A DNA stretch of 6,268 bases from Candidatus Nitrosopumilus sp. GTDB taxonomy: Archaea; Thermoproteota; Nitrososphaeria; Nitrososphaerales; Nitrosopumilaceae. This document shows positions 6,089 through 6,268 of this stretch, piece by piece. Under the pieces are notes generated by a model. The model was not told the DNA's origin and did not search any database. It saw nothing but the letters and a program-made list of their open reading frames with translations. Position numbers and translations under genes: made by a program. Location: the NCBI GenBank assembly GCA_018657375.1, contig JABHXI010000089.1, positions 1-6,268 of the forward strand, written 5' to 3'. The stretch's first letter is position 1, and each line of letters opens with the position of its first letter.

Positions 6089-6096
6089 GGCCTTTT
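6085..6096. repeat. Perfect 12-base palindrome overlapping the CFI-box promoter
   Basis: AAAAGG followed by CCTTTT is exactly self-complementary and overlaps the upstream edge of the probable TATA box, where a transcription factor or TFB would bind. It could be an operator; a chance palindrome in AT-rich DNA is also possible. Confidence 0.3.
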
Positions 6097-6124
6097 AGTT
6101 TACGTTACGAAAGGATAGGGCGGA

Positions 6125-6164
6125 GTGGGTGTTTTGTATAATATCTAAGCTAAACTAGACCCAC
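6125..6164. repeat. Inverted repeat in the spacer between two minus-strand genes
   Basis: GTGGGT (6125-6130) pairs with ACCCAC (6159-6164), and inside it GTTT (6131-6134) pairs with AAAC (6152-6155) across a three-base bulge, leaving a 17-base AT-rich loop. It lies 15 bases past the stop of the partial gene at 6179-6268, upstream of the CFI-box promoter. A transcript structure such as a terminator or processed 3' end of the upstream gene is plausible, but no T tract follows directly. Confidence 0.35.
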
Positions 6165-6178
6165 AACCATTACAGAAT

Positions 6179-6268
6179 TTAGACTGGAAGTATTACCTTA
6201 CCTTCAAATTTTTGAATGTTGTCTTTTTCAAATATTTTTTCCAACTTTTCTTTTTGTAGTTGCGTTAC
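6179..6268 (-). CDS. C-terminal 29 residues of an unidentified protein (cut by window end)
   Basis: An open minus-strand frame runs from the window edge to a TAA at 6179-6181, ending EGKVILPV. The visible part is Lys/Glu-rich and looks helical (LQKEKLEKIFEKDNIQKF) before a short beta-like end. No domain can be recognised from 29 residues. The frame has no internal stop and the codon choice resembles its neighbours, so it is probably the tail of a real gene reading in the same direction as the CFI-box gene, 134 bases upstream of it. Confidence 0.6.
   Translation of the reverse strand, partial: VTQLQKEKLEKIFEKDNIQKFEGKVILPV

Noticed and set aside
6121..6170. tRNA or tRNA fragment around the GTGGGT/ACCCAC repeat
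   Set aside because: No T-arm (GGTTCGAATCC-like), anticodon arm or CCA-proximal acceptor geometry could be fitted on either strand.

Overview
The window looks like a piece of an ammonia-oxidising Thaumarchaeota (Nitrosopumilus-type) chromosome. This is inferred from the AT-rich, tightly packed gene layout, start codons that mostly lack Shine-Dalgarno sites but have TATA-like boxes about 25 bases upstream, and the gene set: a GatAB tRNA amidotransferase, an archaeal LOR/SDH-type ornithine cyclodeaminase, and a secreted CFI-box protein. No ribosomal RNA or other marker gene is present, so the assignment is moderate in strength.

Left part (1-3104, plus strand): a translationally overlapping operon of gatA (only the first few codons lie outside the window), gatB, and an unrecognised 88-residue protein. 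GatA releases ammonia from glutamine. GatB uses it to convert misacylated Asp-tRNA(Asn) and/or Glu-tRNA(Gln) to the correct aminoacyl-tRNA. The 88-residue protein starts inside the gatB stop codon, so it is probably made together with them.

Middle (3105-3377): no protein gene. Bases 3116-3190 can fold into a closed three-way-junction RNA, followed by a small hairpin and an eight-T tract at 3230-3237. This is either a free-standing small RNA or a structured 3' end of the gat transcript. Bases 3241-3377 hold only AT-rich sequence with T tracts.

Right part (3378-6268, mostly minus strand): a 79-residue putative zinc-binding protein, the 410-residue ornithine cyclodeaminase-family enzyme (ornithine to proline plus ammonia), a secreted and C-terminally anchored protein with a CFI-box domain, and the C-terminal end of an unidentified gene. 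Between the enzyme and the secreted protein, on the plus strand, lies a micro-locus missed by length filters: a strong Shine-Dalgarno site, an 8-codon ORF, and two bases later a 31-codon ORF for a very basic peptide.

Most of the window is housekeeping. The parts most likely to be undescribed are the structured RNA downstream of the gat operon, the leader-ORF/micropeptide pair at 5043-5178, and the small zinc-type protein. No mobile element, CRISPR array, tRNA or rRNA was seen.
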